Part shown: one piece after another, positions 63,944-64,000 of the stretch
Layout of the letters: each line of letters opens with the position of its first letter
How positions within the stretch are numbered: position 1 is the first letter of the stretch
Assembly: GCA_963576565.1 (NCBI GenBank)
Contig: OY755042.1
Location: 7,588,372 to 7,652,371 of the forward strand
Origin: Aspidapion aeneum
Lineage: Eukaryota; Arthropoda; Insecta; Coleoptera; Brentidae
Direction: 5' to 3'
Length of the DNA: 64,000 nt
The notes under the pieces: model-generated
The model's input: only the letters and a program-made list of their open reading frames with translations
Told to the model about the DNA's origin: nothing
The model's database searches: none
Position numbers and translations under genes: made by a program

Positions 63944-64000
63944 CTGTAGACAAAGGAGAAAAACAATATATAGTTTTTATCCAACACGTGGTTAAAAGAA
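63944..64000. other. Window edge, nothing seen
   Basis: Intron sequence continuing beyond the window. Confidence 0.3.

Noticed and set aside
1..64000. CRISPR array, operon, prophage or bacterial contamination
   Set aside because: Spliced conserved exons, insect-type transposons and pol III SINEs run through the whole window. Tandem repeats lack spacer structure.

Overview
The window looks like insect nuclear DNA. It is AT-rich, intron-dominated and packed with old transposons: Tc1/mariner, hAT-like, Penelope, RTE and other LINEs, tRNA-derived SINEs and MITEs. The order cannot be fixed from the sequence. The only host gene I can support is the middle of myoblast city (mbc), the insect DOCK1/DOCK180 orthologue, on the minus strand. 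I reconstruct eleven consecutive internal exons (coordinates 61108 down to 5075). All are bounded by GT/AG, all join in phase, and together they give 2319 nt = 773 codons with no stop. They correspond to roughly residues 110-910 of vertebrate DOCK1: the helical region after the SH3 domain, the DHR-1 (C2-like, phosphoinositide-binding) domain and the start of the armadillo-like region. The SH3 exon(s) would lie above 64000, and the DHR-2 Rac-GEF exons below position 1.

The exons make up under 4% of the window. The rest is intron and is mostly a palimpsest of mobile elements, many datable relative to one another because they nest and carry clean target-site duplications (TSDs). From low to high coordinate: a LINE relic and a mariner-family element with ~325-bp inverted repeats (1.6-4.9 kb); tandem ~496-bp repeats (5.3-6.2 kb) and a tRNA-like gene (7.2 kb); MITEs, minisatellites and a rearranged Penelope copy (8-15.5 kb); a hAT-like MITE containing a second 8-bp-TSD element that itself contains a ~0.88-kb palindrome (15.8-18.4 kb); a Penelope endonuclease relic with a hammerhead-ribozyme-like tail (18.6-19.0 kb); three dispersed families in two or three copies each across 19.8-37 kb and 55.6-57.5 kb; a 4.7-kb nested Tc1 that is almost the whole intron at 26.6-31.4 kb; a transposon-like gene with a cysteine-rich CXC-type tail, broken by an RTE element (39.3-42.3 kb); several hAT-type elements with perfect 8-bp TSDs (45-48.6, 52.8 and 58.7 kb); and tandem arrays plus an unexplained GC-rich pair of exon-like segments near 63.7-63.9 kb.

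No operon, CRISPR array, prophage or complete autonomous transposon is present. All transposon coding regions seen are broken by frameshifts, stops, truncations or nested insertions. The points most worth following up are the transposon-built mbc intron whose Tc1 terminus sits 18 bp from the 3' splice site, the hammerhead-like motif at 18864-18898, the rearranged Penelope termini, the VGED/CXC transposon-like gene, and the nested palindromic element at 16-18 kb.
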